64,000 bases of DNA from Apiotrichum sp. Y4204. Taxonomy: Eukaryota; Basidiomycota; Tremellomycetes; Trichosporonales; Trichosporonaceae. The stretch spans positions 236,325 to 300,324 of the forward strand of contig JAMYHL010000051.1 of NCBI GenBank assembly GCA_025531455.1. Reading direction: 5' to 3'. A program made the position numbers and the translations under genes. Below, in pieces: positions 46,201-56,659 of the stretch. How positions within the stretch are numbered: the stretch's first letter is position 1; each line of letters begins with the position of its first letter. The notes beneath the pieces were generated by a model. That model was not told where the DNA came from. It saw nothing but the letters and a program-made list of their open reading frames with translations, and did no database searches.

Positions 46201-48603
46201 GGGTTCCTTTCAATGTGTGCCTCCACAGTGCCTTGGGCCTTGCTCACTCTTGCTCATTGGCTTTATGCGTGCGGTATTTCTGTAGCTCTCGGATGCTTGG
46301 CGTTTCATAAGGCCAGGATAGGGACATCGGGATGGAGGTGTCGGTTGCGCCTACGAAGAAGGGCAGGAACCGATTGGAGACGACTTCGGGAGACGTTGTC
46401 CGCCAATCGCCAGCCAGTACGGTTGTTTGCGCTTGGCTTTCGGTACCAGAAGTCAAAATGCACAGGAGCGCGTCCTGCAAGAGCCAACAGGTAGAACTCA
46501 ACCGATCCAACCGAGGCGTCCTTGCATCAGTGGTCGGCGAGTGACTGTCTTGTTGGGTCATGGGCAGCATGGGCGGAAGCGTCGAGCGTATGCGAGCGTC
46601 AAAGGGCGCGGAATAGGGAGGTACGGCTGCATGGCTGATGCGGTTATTGCGGGATGCGCGGATGCGGCCGGTGCAGCCATGCGACGCGCGGGGCCGGGCC
46701 GGCAAACGCACTCTCTCCGGTTCTCCGAGCCCGGGAGGTTGGTGCCTGTGTGGCCTGTGGCCTGTGGGACCGTCCATCATGACGAGAGTGATCAGCGGGC
46801 TCTACATGCTCTACAATTGCTACAATCAACCCCCCAATCTGCGGATCTGCGCATCTTGTCCAGCCGTCCGCCGCGCGTCCGCGCATCCGACGTTGATCAA
46901 TTGCATCGACACGTATCCCCTCACCGCATTTCCATGTGCTGCACGCGCAGTATACAAGTATAGCTGGTAGACACTGCGCACACGATAAACTTGGAGCCAG
47001 AGGATGTGTGCGTGGCTGGAAATGGTGGACAGCCGTGCCATACATAATGCACCTGCATACAGCCTTGCTCCTTGCTGCTACCGAAATAAATCACATCGGT
47101 GCAGCCGCCCTTTGCTCGCGCACACCAGTGTACCGGTGTGACAGTGTACAGCTTCGTGGCCCGTGCGCGCGCCCGGCAGGGTCGGGCAAAGGTCCACGTC
47201 CGGGATCCAGGGGTATGGCCCAGAAGGGGCTCGAGAGCGGAGAGGCAGAAACCTTCCTTTGGTTGGAGGATAAGCTCGGGCGCAATGCCTAGTACCTAGT
47301 ATCCTCTGGCCGCTGTTTCAGATGGAGGCTGCCTCGGTGGGGGTGCATGCCGAGAGAAAACTTTATTGCCCGCATACGCGTCCGGGCCTGAATTTGGGAG
47401 CAGGCCAGGAAGCACAGAGGGGCACTAGCCCACTAGGCCACCAGGACGGTTTTGGCGCGTGGATCAAGGATCGAGGATCAGCATGGATGCGAATTGCACG
47501 CGACGTGTTGTCGCACAGACCACCTCTGTGGGCGCGAGGCGCGCGGCGCGCACCGCCTTCCGCCGCCCTCCGTCCACGGAACCACTGATCCACACCCCAA
47601 TCGAGACGCCCTGTTCCTCCAGCCCGGGTCCTTTGACCCATTGATCCTTTTAGTCGTGTCCTGCTCCTGAGAGTGACGCGTCGGTAAAGGCACGCAGGGC
47701 AGAAGAGCGTGAAGGGTGCGCGTCAGGCGGAAGAGGGCGGCAAAAAGAAAAGGGGAGACCAAAGAGTCTGTTTGTGTTTGCCTTTTTAGTGCTCTGCGTG
47801 GGGGTGCGAGAGTCCATTCGGGCGGAAGACGAGAGGGAGAAGAGGGTAGCACAAGGGACGACACGCTGCGGTTCTTTTTCTGGTACTGGGGAGTGCTAGA
47901 GTGCTCGAGGGGCTGCAGTGCTGCAATGCTCTGCAGGAGTGCTGACTGGAGACCCAGTCACCCCCTCCCCCTTCACCCTTGGAGGTGGTGCAGTGCAAAG
48001 GTGCAGTACGAGTGTGCTACGGTGCTACGCCCTATGGCCCCTGGGTGCGCAAGTGTGCGCTCACCGCCTCGTCCCCTCTGCAAGTCACTCGCTGGCGCAT
48101 CCACTCCTCGCCATCATTCCTGTTCTATTCTTTCTCCTCTTCTCTTCTCCTCATCAGATATTCTTTCTCCGTCGCCGTCGCCGCGCTTTGCCCCTGGCAG
48201 CAAGCATCTCTTCGGCTCTCGACCTTCGCCGTCATCGACGACATCCCGTCGTTCGCCGCAGTCTTCTTCACAGTCTCTACTTGTCTCAATCGTCCTTCTT
48301 TTAAACAACAGACACTCGCTCTCTAACAATAGCCACTCGCTCTCTTCTCGCCCTCTTATTAAACTACAGACACTCGCTCTCTCGCTCTCCTCTTAAACAA
48401 CAGACACTTGCGCTCTTTCACCGAAGCGCCGTCTCCCAAAAACAAGTACTACTCATACTCCTCTTCAGTATCCTCCTCTTCTCTCGAACACGCCACCTCG
48501 CTGGTCGGACCAGCGTGTCTTCTATTCCGATTACCCTTCCTCCTCAAGCCCGCCCTTCGCAAGTCGGTCGGTAGCTCCTTCCTTCGACAGTTCACCATCA
48601 ACT
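43203..48603. other. 5.4 kb region without a recognised gene
   Basis: No frame, spliced or not, reads like a known protein in this long stretch, and no tRNA is visible. Composition is more balanced than in coding parts. The right end (about 48100-48600) is the C/T-rich leader of the copper radical oxidase gene and holds a four-copy imperfect repeat. Confidence 0.5.
48299..48415. repeat. Imperfect repeat in the oxidase leader
   Basis: Four degenerate copies of a unit like TTAAACAACAGACACTCGCT lie at about 48299-48323, 48324-48346, 48359-48381 and 48391-48415, upstream of the 5' UTR intron. Confidence 0.75.
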
Positions 48604-48652
48604 GTGAGTACAGATGAACTTCTTTCGTCCTGTTCATCTGCGCTGACCCCAG
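48604..48652 (+). other. Intron in the 5' leader of the oxidase gene
   Basis: A GTGAGT donor at 48604 and a CTGACCCCAG acceptor ending at 48652, eight bases before the ATG, form a 49-nt leader intron typical of this genome. Confidence 0.65.
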
Positions 48653-48660
48653 ACTGCACC

Positions 48661-50667
48661 ATGCTCGTCCCTTCTTTCCTCCTCCTTGCTGCCATGGTGT
48701 CGGCCTCCGGCACCCGCAGCCGCCACCGCAACATTGCTCGTGCTGCTGCTTCAGCGTCGTCGACCTCCTCCTTCCTTGACAAGGATGCGCCTGTTGGAGG
48801 CTACAAGATTATCGGCAACTCTGGTGTCTCTGCCCAGATGATGTTTGTCGGTACCAAGGACACCGTGTACATTCTCGACAAGGCTGAGAACAACTCGATG
48901 ACTATTACAACCAACGGAAAGACCCACCCCGCCTGGGCCACCAAGTTTGACCTTCGCACCAACGAGGTCACCCCTATGGAGGTTAGCTCCAACACTTTTT
49001 GCGCCGCTGGTGTCCCCACTGCCAACGGCTCTTGGGCCGTCTTCGGCGGCAACCAGCCTGTCACCTACAAGGGTGACGCCGTCAGCGACAAGGTCAAGAA
49101 CCCGTCGGGCACCAACCCTTACATGAACACGGATGGTGGACAGGCCGTTCGCCTCATTACCCCCTGCGACGACGAGTCGTGCCAGTGGTCTGAGGGCGGT
49201 CCCGACTTTACCATGCAGAGCAAGCGCTGGTACCCTACCACTGAGACCCTCGGAGATGGCTCGGTGATCATTCTCGGCGGTGACTTTTACGGTGGCTACG
49301 TCGCGACCAAGGAGCAGAACAACCCCACTTACGAGTACTGGCCCAAGCGTCCCGAGGGCGAGATCCGTATGGACTTCCTCGACTACACCCTCCCCCTCTC
49401 GCTCTACCCCCTTACCTGGCTCATGCCCAGCGGCAAGCTTTTCCTCCAGGCCAACTACAAGTCAATTCTCTACGACATGGACACCAAGAAGGAGACCCAG
49501 CTCCAGGACATGCCTTACGCCGCTCGTGTCTACCCCGCTTCCGCCGCCGCCGTCATGCTTCCTCTCACTCCGGCCAACAACTACACCGCCGAGATTCTCT
49601 TCTGCGGCGGTTCGGCTGCTCCTCTCCAGAACACCACTGACGCCGGTGCTGGCTTTAACATTACCGCCGTCAGGGCCGACGACAGCTGTGTCCGTATCCG
49701 CCCCGACGACCCCAACCCCAAGTACGAGGACGACGACAGCCTTCCTGAGGCTCGTTCCATGGGCCAGCTCATCTACCTTCCCGACGGCACCATGTGGCTG
49801 GGCAACGGTGTCGAGTATGGAACTGCTGGTTACGGTGACGACAACGGCGGCAAGGGATGGTCGATCGGCACTTCGTACGGCCAGGTTCCCCTCTACACTC
49901 CTGCTATCTACGACCCCAGCGCCCCCGACGGCAAGCGCTTCAACCGTCAGGGCCTGAGTGACACTACCGAGGAGCGCATGTACCACTCTTCCGCCGTTCT
50001 TGTCGCCGACGGCTCCGTCCTTGTTTCGGGCAGCAACCCCAACGCCGATGTCACCCTCACTCAGTGGCCCACCGTCTACACCGTCGAGAAGTGGTACCCT
50101 CCCTGGTACAACCAGCCCCGCCCCACCCACAGCGGCTTCCCCACAAGCCTCTCGTACGGTGGCCCCGCCTGGAACCTCACGCTCACCAACAAGGCCGTCG
50201 ACCCTTCCAAGATTAAGATTTCCGTTATCCGCACTGGCTTCAGCACGCACTGCATGAACATGGGCCAGCGTTACCTCGAGCTCGAGACCTCGTACAAGAT
50301 GGACGAGACGACTGGCGAGATCACCGTCTTTGCTTCTCAGATGCCCCCTAACCCCAACCTCTTCGCTCCCGGCCCCGCCATGATCTTCCTCGTCGTTGAC
50401 GGCATTCCTTCCGAGGGTGAGATGGTCATTATCGGCTCGGGCCAGATGGGCCAGCAGCCCGTTTCCGAGGCCGCCGTCCTCCCCGCCCCTGTTGTCATTC
50501 AGGCCGCCACCGAGAACAAGACCCAGACCTCCACTGGTTCTACCACCCAGAAGACCAGCATCGCGGACAGCAAGATTGAGCAGAACGCCAAGAGCTCTGC
50601 CTCGTCGCTTGCCAGCCCCATCCTTGCCATGGCTGTCGGCGTTCTCGGTGCCGTCGCATGGATGTAA
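48661..50667 (+). CDS. Copper radical oxidase (glyoxal oxidase family), GPI-type
   Basis: One coding exon gives 668 aa. A signal peptide (MLVPSFLLLAAMVSASG) leads into a glyoxal-oxidase/kelch fold. Residues matching the copper-radical centre are visible: the cysteine in SSNTFCAAGVP, the tyrosine in KRWYPTTETL, the Tyr-His pair in ERMYHSSAVL and the histidine in FSTHCMNMGQRY. The last 60 residues are serine/threonine-rich and end in a hydrophobic segment (SPILAMAVGVLGAVAWM), a GPI-anchor signal. The family oxidises aldehydes or alcohols to make H2O2 at the cell surface and wall. The ATG at 48661 is preferred over an in-frame upstream codon because the latter lies inside the leader intron. Codon bias is strong, which suggests high expression. 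Confidence 0.93.
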   Translation: MLVPSFLLLAAMVSASGTRSRHRNIARAAASASSTSSFLDKDAPVGGYKIIGNSGVSAQMMFVGTKDTVYILDKAENNSMTITTNGKTHPAWATKFDLRTNEVTPMEVSSNTFCAAGVPTANGSWAVFGGNQPVTYKGDAVSDKVKNPSGTNPYMNTDGGQAVRLITPCDDESCQWSEGGPDFTMQSKRWYPTTETLGDGSVIILGGDFYGGYVATKEQNNPTYEYWPKRPEGEIRMDFLDYTLPLSLYPLTWLMPSGKLFLQANYKSILYDMDTKKETQLQDMPYAARVYPASAAAVMLPLTPANNYTAEILFCGGSAAPLQNTTDAGAGFNITAVRADDSCVRIRPDDPNPKYEDDDSLPEARSMGQLIYLPDGTMWLGNGVEYGTAGYGDDNGGKGWSIGTSYGQVPLYTPAIYDPSAPDGKRFNRQGLSDTTEERMYHSSAVLVADGSVLVSGSNPNADVTLTQWPTVYTVEKWYPPWYNQPRPTHSGFPTSLSYGGPAWNLTLTNKAVDPSKIKISVIRTGFSTHCMNMGQRYLELETSYKMDETTGEITVFASQMPPNPNLFAPGPAMIFLVVDGIPSEGEMVIIGSGQMGQQPVSEAAVLPAPVVIQAATENKTQTSTGSTTQKTSIADSKIEQNAKSSASSLASPILAMAVGVLGAVAWM

Positions 50668-51255
50668 TAGGACACTTTGCTTCATCTCCCGCACCTGCCA
50701 TTCGCGCTGCATCTTTTCGCTTGCATTCACGTACTCTTGTTCATAGCATTGTCATGCCATTAATCGGTTTCCAGTCACTCGTCCAGAAGCTTGTGGTCTG
50801 ATCTGGGAGGGAGAAGCTGCAGGGGTGTTCCGTGTCATTGCGTAAGATCGTTGTCACTGTCGTCGAGGGCATTGCTATTACCCCAGAGTTGGCAAGGCCA
50901 ACGGGAAGATCTGCAAGAATGATGTTGTTGCTCCGTGAACACCAATCGGCTTCCGTTTGTTGCTATGGACACGATTCATGAGGTGCAGACGCCAGAGGCG
51001 TGACAAAAGGTGGCAAGCAAGACTCCTCCCCGAACCACAACTTGTCCATACTTTTCTCACATGAACAACAGATGCATTGGGGGACATGGGACAATGATGA
51101 TATAGGTACAGTAGAATGATTATGCACAAAAACAGGGGACACGCCGGAAGACGAGCAACTAACCAGACGAGGACAAAGCAGTGGGAAGCAGACGGAGCAC
51201 TGGGGAACGAGAAGGGGAGCAAAACGCAAAGGCGCGAGGCGCGAGGATCCCGCGA
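50668..51255. other. Spacer between convergent genes
   Basis: About 590 bp between the oxidase stop and the AT-hook gene stop. No gene is seen. Confidence 0.6.
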
Positions 51256-52184
51256 TCACTCCACACACTCCACACCCTCCGCCTCGATCTTCATGGCCTC
51301 CTTGCCATCCTGCGGCGGCGAAGTCGACGCCGATGCCGCGAGATGACACAGCTTGCTGCGCTCAAAGTTCTTGACGCGCCTGCCCGGGGTCGGCGCGCTC
51401 GGGCTCGGGATATCAAGATCGTCGCACGGCGGCGGCGTGTTCTCCTGGTTGGCGGATGGGTCGTCAAACACGCGCTGCGCAGTGGCCTTGTGTGGCCGTG
51501 CGCGCGGATCGTCGTCCGACAGCACGACAAAGCCGGGATCGTGGATACCCCGGTCGCTACTGCGTTGGTTGCGGTCGCGGTCGCGGTTGCGGTCACGCAG
51601 GATGCGCTGTTCGCGCTGTTCACGTTCCCGTTCGCGTTCACGGTCGCGATCGCTTGCGTGCGCTGCGAGACGGGATGATCTGCGGGGCTTGGACACGGGT
51701 GTGGGCGGGACAATGGCGACCGTGTGCGAGGGAATCGGCGCGGACGGGCTGTATTGTGTAAGAACGGCATTGTTGTACGTGTGTCTTTTTTGTGCATCTT
51801 TTGTGGATAGACGACATAAAAGAGATACCCAACAGGAACACACACGACTCACGATTCAGAAGCAAACAGCCTGCGCGCAGGACTCCTTCCCGTGCCCAGC
51901 TCGTCGTCGCCGAGGGACGGGCGCCCGCGGCGCTTGATGGTGGATCCAGATGCCTCGTCAGTCTGGGAGGGAAACCCGCGCTTGAGGGGTAGCGAGACGG
52001 GCGAGGGCGGGTGCGGCGTCGCGTGCAGGGCGTGCGGGTGGGCGTTTGGACTGTGCTTTGCCGCATGCGAGCAACTGCTCGCGCCGTTGGGGGGCAGAAT
52101 GAACATTGCGAGGGAGAGTTCGCCGAGCGGCGCGCGCGCACTCGCGCTCGCGGTCGCGGTGCTGGCGCTGCTGGACGATTCCAT
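51256..52184 (-). CDS. Disordered AT-hook protein, unknown
   Basis: I do not recognise this 274-aa protein. Exons 52184-51853 and 51748-51256 join across a 104-nt intron in frame. The N-terminus is serine/alanine-rich, a single AT-hook (IKRRGRPSLGDDE) lies about residue 86, a basic patch (VSKPRRSSRLA) follows, and a striking arginine/aspartate/glutamate run covers about residues 143-170. Near the end are VVLSDDDPRARPH and a proline-rich PSPSAPTPGRRVKNFE. No globular domain is evident, so it is probably a nuclear, DNA-associated or splicing-speckle-type disordered protein; that is inference. Codon use is C/G-ending, which supports it being real. Confidence 0.62.
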
Positions 52185-53129
52185 GCTTGACGGCCTGCGT
52201 CGCGGTGAGTAGTCGAGTAGTCGAGTAGGGATGTACAAGAACGAGGATGACAGGTGGATGGATAGATGGATGGATGGATTGATGAATATGGTGGTGGAGA
52301 GCTGGATGATGATGGTGATGATGAGAAGATGAGAAGAAAGGGGGAGAGAAAAGCCAACAACAAACGGGTGGTTGAACATGTGGCATCCAAGAACCCCCAG
52401 GACCCCAGGATTCGCAGGCAGTGGTGTGTGGCGGTTGACGCGGATTGACGAGGACAAGGGAAAAAGGGGCGGTAGGGTGGGCACAAGGGACAAGGCTCCA
52501 CAGCCACTGCTGGTGTGTGTGTCTGATTGTGTGCCTGGCTGTGATTTCCTTTTGTGGAAAAAGAGAACGCCTGCCAGTGGGCGTATTCAGCCCAGGCACA
52601 GGCCAGCCAGCTGGCCAGCTGCCTGCTTCCGGCGCACTGCCTGAGCTGTGTGGAGTTGGCTGAGCGCCTTTCCGTGTGGCTGGAGCTTCAAGGTGACGGT
52701 GCATGACGGTGGCCGGTGGCGCGTGGTTTAAATGGGCCGCCGCGTGGAAATCTGCTTCCGTTCGGAGCTCGATCTGTGTGGGGTATCTGATAAGACGCAT
52801 TGGATAATAATAGCGCTTTAGAAGTACACGTCATTGATAACTCCACCTTAATCCCCAGCCTGTGCCGTTCTCGGCCGGCGCCCCGGATGTGCTAGAATGA
52901 ATGTGTAATCACTGCAGTACTCTGAGTCACTTTTGCTCCTCCTTCGCTGTCATCATCGCAGACCACCGCGTATCATCGAGGAAAATCCAAATCTAAAAAC
53001 GATAGAAACATCAGCAGCCAGGACACGACCACCACCGCCGTCACATCTCGGCCCTATCGACTTCGCCACTCGTCTCGCCCCGTCTTGCCGCGTCTTGCTC
53101 CTCTTCGCTCTTGATCATCACTCTCCACA
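52185..53129. other. Divergent promoter region
   Basis: About 945 bp between the AT-hook gene and the carrier gene. It includes a TGGA/GATG-rich microsatellite and otherwise no gene. Confidence 0.55.
52256..52336. repeat. GGAT/GATG microsatellite
   Basis: Runs of TGGATGGATAGATGGATGG pass into GATGATGATG-type triplets. Simple-sequence repeat in a promoter; no function is claimed. Confidence 0.8.
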
Positions 53130-54796
53130 ATGGGCAGAATCGACCTCGAGATCGCAACCATCCCCGACGCGAGCCACGACCTCGGCGCATTCGAGTGGCC
53201 AGACGCCGAGTCCTCCACTTCTGGCGCCAGTTCGAGCCCGAGCGCAGGCCCCAGCACCAGCTCCGGCCTCGGCGCGTTCGGCGCCAAGGCCGCGGCAGCC
53301 ATGACCGGCGCCATGGCCACCAGTCTCCTCAGTGCGTGAGCTGTGCCGAGTAGTCACTCTGTCACTCCCGGCGCTCTTTGTTTGTGGAATCGTAATTACT
53401 AACACCGCCAGTGACGCCGTTTGACGTCCTCAAAACACGCCTGCAGACAGTCACGCCGCACCTGCGCCCCGAGTTCCTGCCCCCACCAGTGGAATGCTGC
53501 CAGACCCCGCTCCTGACCTCGGCGACGGAGAGCGTCATATGCGGCTCGTCGACTCTCCCCGGCGCCGCCCCCGCGCGCGCAAGCGCAGCAGCGCTGTACG
53601 CGCCCCACGGATGCTACCACCCGTCGAAATGGGACGGGATCTGGGGCGAGGCCATGTCGGTCGAGGAGGGCATGAATCGCGGTCTCCTCGGCCCCCGCGG
53701 GTCGCTCCGCGCCGCCCTTGCAGAGACACATACCGGTTTCTGGGGGGAAATTGCCGCTGTCCGCCGCGAAACCGGTATCCGCGGGCTGTGGAAGGGTGTC
53801 GGCACGACATTGTGGGTACTTCTGTCCTTTTATATGTGGATCGCGCCCACTGACATTTTTAAGAACAATGTCCATCCCCTCTTCGGCAATCTACATGCTC
53901 GGATACGAGTACCTCCTCGCGCAGATTTCCCCGTTGTTCACGGACAAGCCCGGGTCGACGCTCACGCCCGCACCGCTGATTGCCGGTTCGCTCGCGCGTA
54001 CCCTCAGCGCGACGGTCATTTCCCCGATCGAAATGTTCCGTACGCGACTACAGGCGCTCCCGTCGCGTGAGTAGTATCGAAACCGATAACCATACTAACA
54101 ACAGCCGGCCACCCCCCACCGACATATGCGTCCACGGGAAAAGAAATGATCCAGCTCGTGCGCGAAAAGGGCGTCACTATGCTCTGGCGCGGCCTCGGCC
54201 CGACTCTGTGGCGCGACGTGCCGTTTTCCGGTGAGTTACTCCTTCCCCTACGCCATCGCCGCAGGGTCTGCGGCGAGGGTGCACCGTAGTCGCGTGCCGG
54301 ACGGGTACTCTGCAGTGGAGAGTGACCCGTACCGCGAGTCGCTTGCGGCTGCGCAACGCACACTTGAACTGCCTTTGCCGCGTCCACCGATGCGGAACTC
54401 TTGCTAACGACAGGCCTCTACTGGGCAGGATTCGAATTCACAAAATCGTACCTCAACTCGCCCGAGTCGTTCCTGCCCCCGCTCACGCCGATCGCAACGT
54501 CCTTCATCTCGGGCGCGTTCAGCGGCACGGTCTCGGCGCTCCTGACCCAGCCGTTTGACGTCCTCAAGACACGGCGGCAGGTGTTCACCCCGTCCAAGGA
54601 CTGCGCGCCAGAGGCATTGCGGCACCGCGCCAGCACACTCCCCCTCGCAGCACATGTCATCCGCACGGAAGGCTGGGGCGCGCTCTTTGCCGGCGTCGTC
54701 CCCCGGTGCGCAAAGGTCGCGCCGGCGTGTGGACTCATGATTGCGTGCTACGAGGGCGTTGGGCGGTATCTCGCCAGCCGGGGAGACGACAACTAG
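53130..54796 (+). CDS. MTM1: Mitochondrial carrier, Mtm1/SLC25A39 type
   Basis: Five exons (53130-53331, 53412-53811, 53864-54066, 54105-54230, 54414-54796) give 437 aa. Three mitochondrial-carrier signatures are present: TPFDVLKTRLQ, SPIEMFRTRLQ and QPFDVLKTRRQ, each at the end of the first helix of a repeat. The long loop after the first signature (about residues 80-160), with cysteines and HPSKWDGIWG, is characteristic of the Mtm1/SLC25A39/40 group, which imports glutathione into the matrix and supports manganese-superoxide dismutase and iron-sulfur work. The third exon begins with a TMSIPSSAIYMLGYEY block that fixes the splice site. Introns are 80, 52, 38 and 183 nt. It ends 155 bp from the converging PTC7-like gene. 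Confidence 0.9.
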
Positions 54797-54951
54797 GAGA
54801 CGGGAACCAGTGGAGACTGAGACGCATTCCAGACGAAGTAAGAAGGCAGCATACTCCTTAGATAATTAAAACACTTGTGCAGCTCGCACTGTAATCTTGC
54901 AGCACAATAGACCCCTAGACAGACAACAACACCATGCATGATACAACTCTT

Positions 54952-56659
54952 CTAGCGCGTACTGGCGTCTAGTGTCAAGTTTAATCCATCGCGGTCGCCA
55001 ATGACGCCGACGAGGACCGAAATGTCGTCCTTTTTCCCGCCCACAAAGTCGATTCCTTCTTCAATTGCGCGCATCATGAATGGGGTGGTCGCGGACATTT
55101 GCTCCGACACTGCGCGCGCGCGGTCGCGCAGCGCGTCAGACACCGCCTGCGGTGAAAATGGCGGCAGCGTCGAGGGCTGGGTGCTATCAGGGGGTGCAAA
55201 CTCGGAAAGGGTGTCTAGAATGTCTTCGTCAAACTGTATTGTTAGCTGGGTTGTAAAGAGATACTCGACACCCACCAAATTGTCCATGAGGCCGTCGCTC
55301 CCGACGATCACTACGTCCTCCTTCTCTACTGGAACATCATATCGTTTCGCGTCCTTCATCGGCTCGTCGCGCGAGTGCGTGCCGAGCTGTAAGGGAAAGT
55401 TGAAGGCGTGCTGCATCTCGGACGTGCGGAACACGACCTCGCCACGGCGGATGAGCAGGAGGCTGCAGTCGCCGACGTTGGCGACCAACAGCGTCGAGTG
55501 GTGCAGCAGCGCTAACAAGCATGTCGACGAGCCATAGATCCCCTGTAATGTCAGCCACGACCAGAAACGTAACAGAGACATAACGCACCTCGGCGGCCGC
55601 GCACGCCAAACACTTCTCAAACCCCTTCTGCATGATCTCGACCGGATCCAATGGACGACGGTGTTTTGACCCCTCGGCGCGGTCCGCGCCGCGTTTCCAG
55701 GCACGTGCTGCCCATCCCGAGACGTCGTCCTCTCCACTGGCCATGTAGTCATCTGCGCCGGCCCACCAACGCGCGACCTCCTCCTCGCAATAGTGCGTGA
55801 GCAGGCGGCTCCAGCGTCCCGGGTCTGCCGGGCCTTTACCTGACCGTGACCAGCCACCTACACCGTCCGCGACACACACGCCATCCAGTCGCGCAAAGTA
55901 TGCGTCCTCGCCAACAGCAATGGACTGGAGCGACGTCGGGGGCGTCACTTCCGGGAGGACGAATGATCGCGGACGCGGCGGCGGCGGCGTGCGGCCGGGA
56001 TCGCGGCGCGGCGGCGGCGGTAATCGCTCCTTAGGACATCCACTGGCTCCGAGGTGAAAGATGAGGTTGGAGGAGTAGAGGTTGAGGTTGTTGGGATCCG
56101 GGAGGGAGGCCTGGTCGTTAAAGTTCACGGCATCTGGTCGGACACCGAGAAAGGTGAACGGCTGACTCGGGGACGATGACGAGTTGTCCTTGTTCGACTC
56201 GAGGGACGGGGAGAGGATGGTGTGGGCTGCCTGGGAAGTCCGCGGCTGTTTGGCCGCATGTGGCGGGGACGGCGCGCGGAGGACCGCCGGCAGTGGCGGC
56301 GGGGGTGGGGGCAGCGACCAGTCGTTGAACGGCCCCCGGGGGCGATCAAACAACAGCGACGGGGGGAGGTACTGCGGGACGGTGGTGGTCGTGTCCACTG
56401 CGGATGCGCGTGAGCTCGTCGAAGCCGTGACGTAACAGCGGCGACCGAACTCGGGTGCGTCCCAAAGGGGGAGCTGGGTGGAGACGGGCTGCCATGGCGT
56501 GGAGCGGGGGAGTGCCGAGGAGAGGCAGCGCACGGGAACGGGGTTGTACACGGGGGCAAGGGCGATGGGGTGGTGGATAACGGTCGAGGGGGCGGGAGGG
56601 ACGGAATGGGCAAGCGTGCGTGCTATGCCCTTTCCGAGGCCGGGCTTGGGTTTGGACAT
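54952..56659 (-). CDS. PTC7: PP2C-type phosphatase, Ptc7-like
   Basis: Three exons (56659-55589, 55542-55276, 55233-54952) give 539 aa. The catalytic part matches the Ptc7/SpoIIE-like PP2C branch: GEDAYFARLDGVCVADGVGG carries the metal aspartates, then GIYGSSTCLLALL, LLVANVGDCSLLLIRRGE, VVIVGSDGLMDNL and KKDDISVLVGVI. In yeast Ptc7 is mitochondrial and dephosphorylates Coq7 in coenzyme Q synthesis. The first 230 residues are basic and proline/serine-rich, consistent with a mitochondrial presequence plus a long disordered region. The frame continues upstream to 57037, but the ATG at 56659 (MSKPKPGLGKGIARTLAHSV) starts a good presequence. Introns are 46 and 42 nt. Confidence 0.9.

Noticed and set aside
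47716..48396. 226-codon plus-strand frame before the oxidase gene
   Set aside because: It overlaps the C/T-rich leader and the four-copy repeat and reads as S/P/L-rich low complexity.
49462..50730. 422-codon minus-strand frame over the copper radical oxidase
   Set aside because: Same antisense artefact of strong codon bias; no domain, no promoter-like start.
52256..52336. Array-like repeat considered as CRISPR
   Set aside because: It is a simple tetranucleotide/trinucleotide microsatellite without spacers in a eukaryotic promoter.
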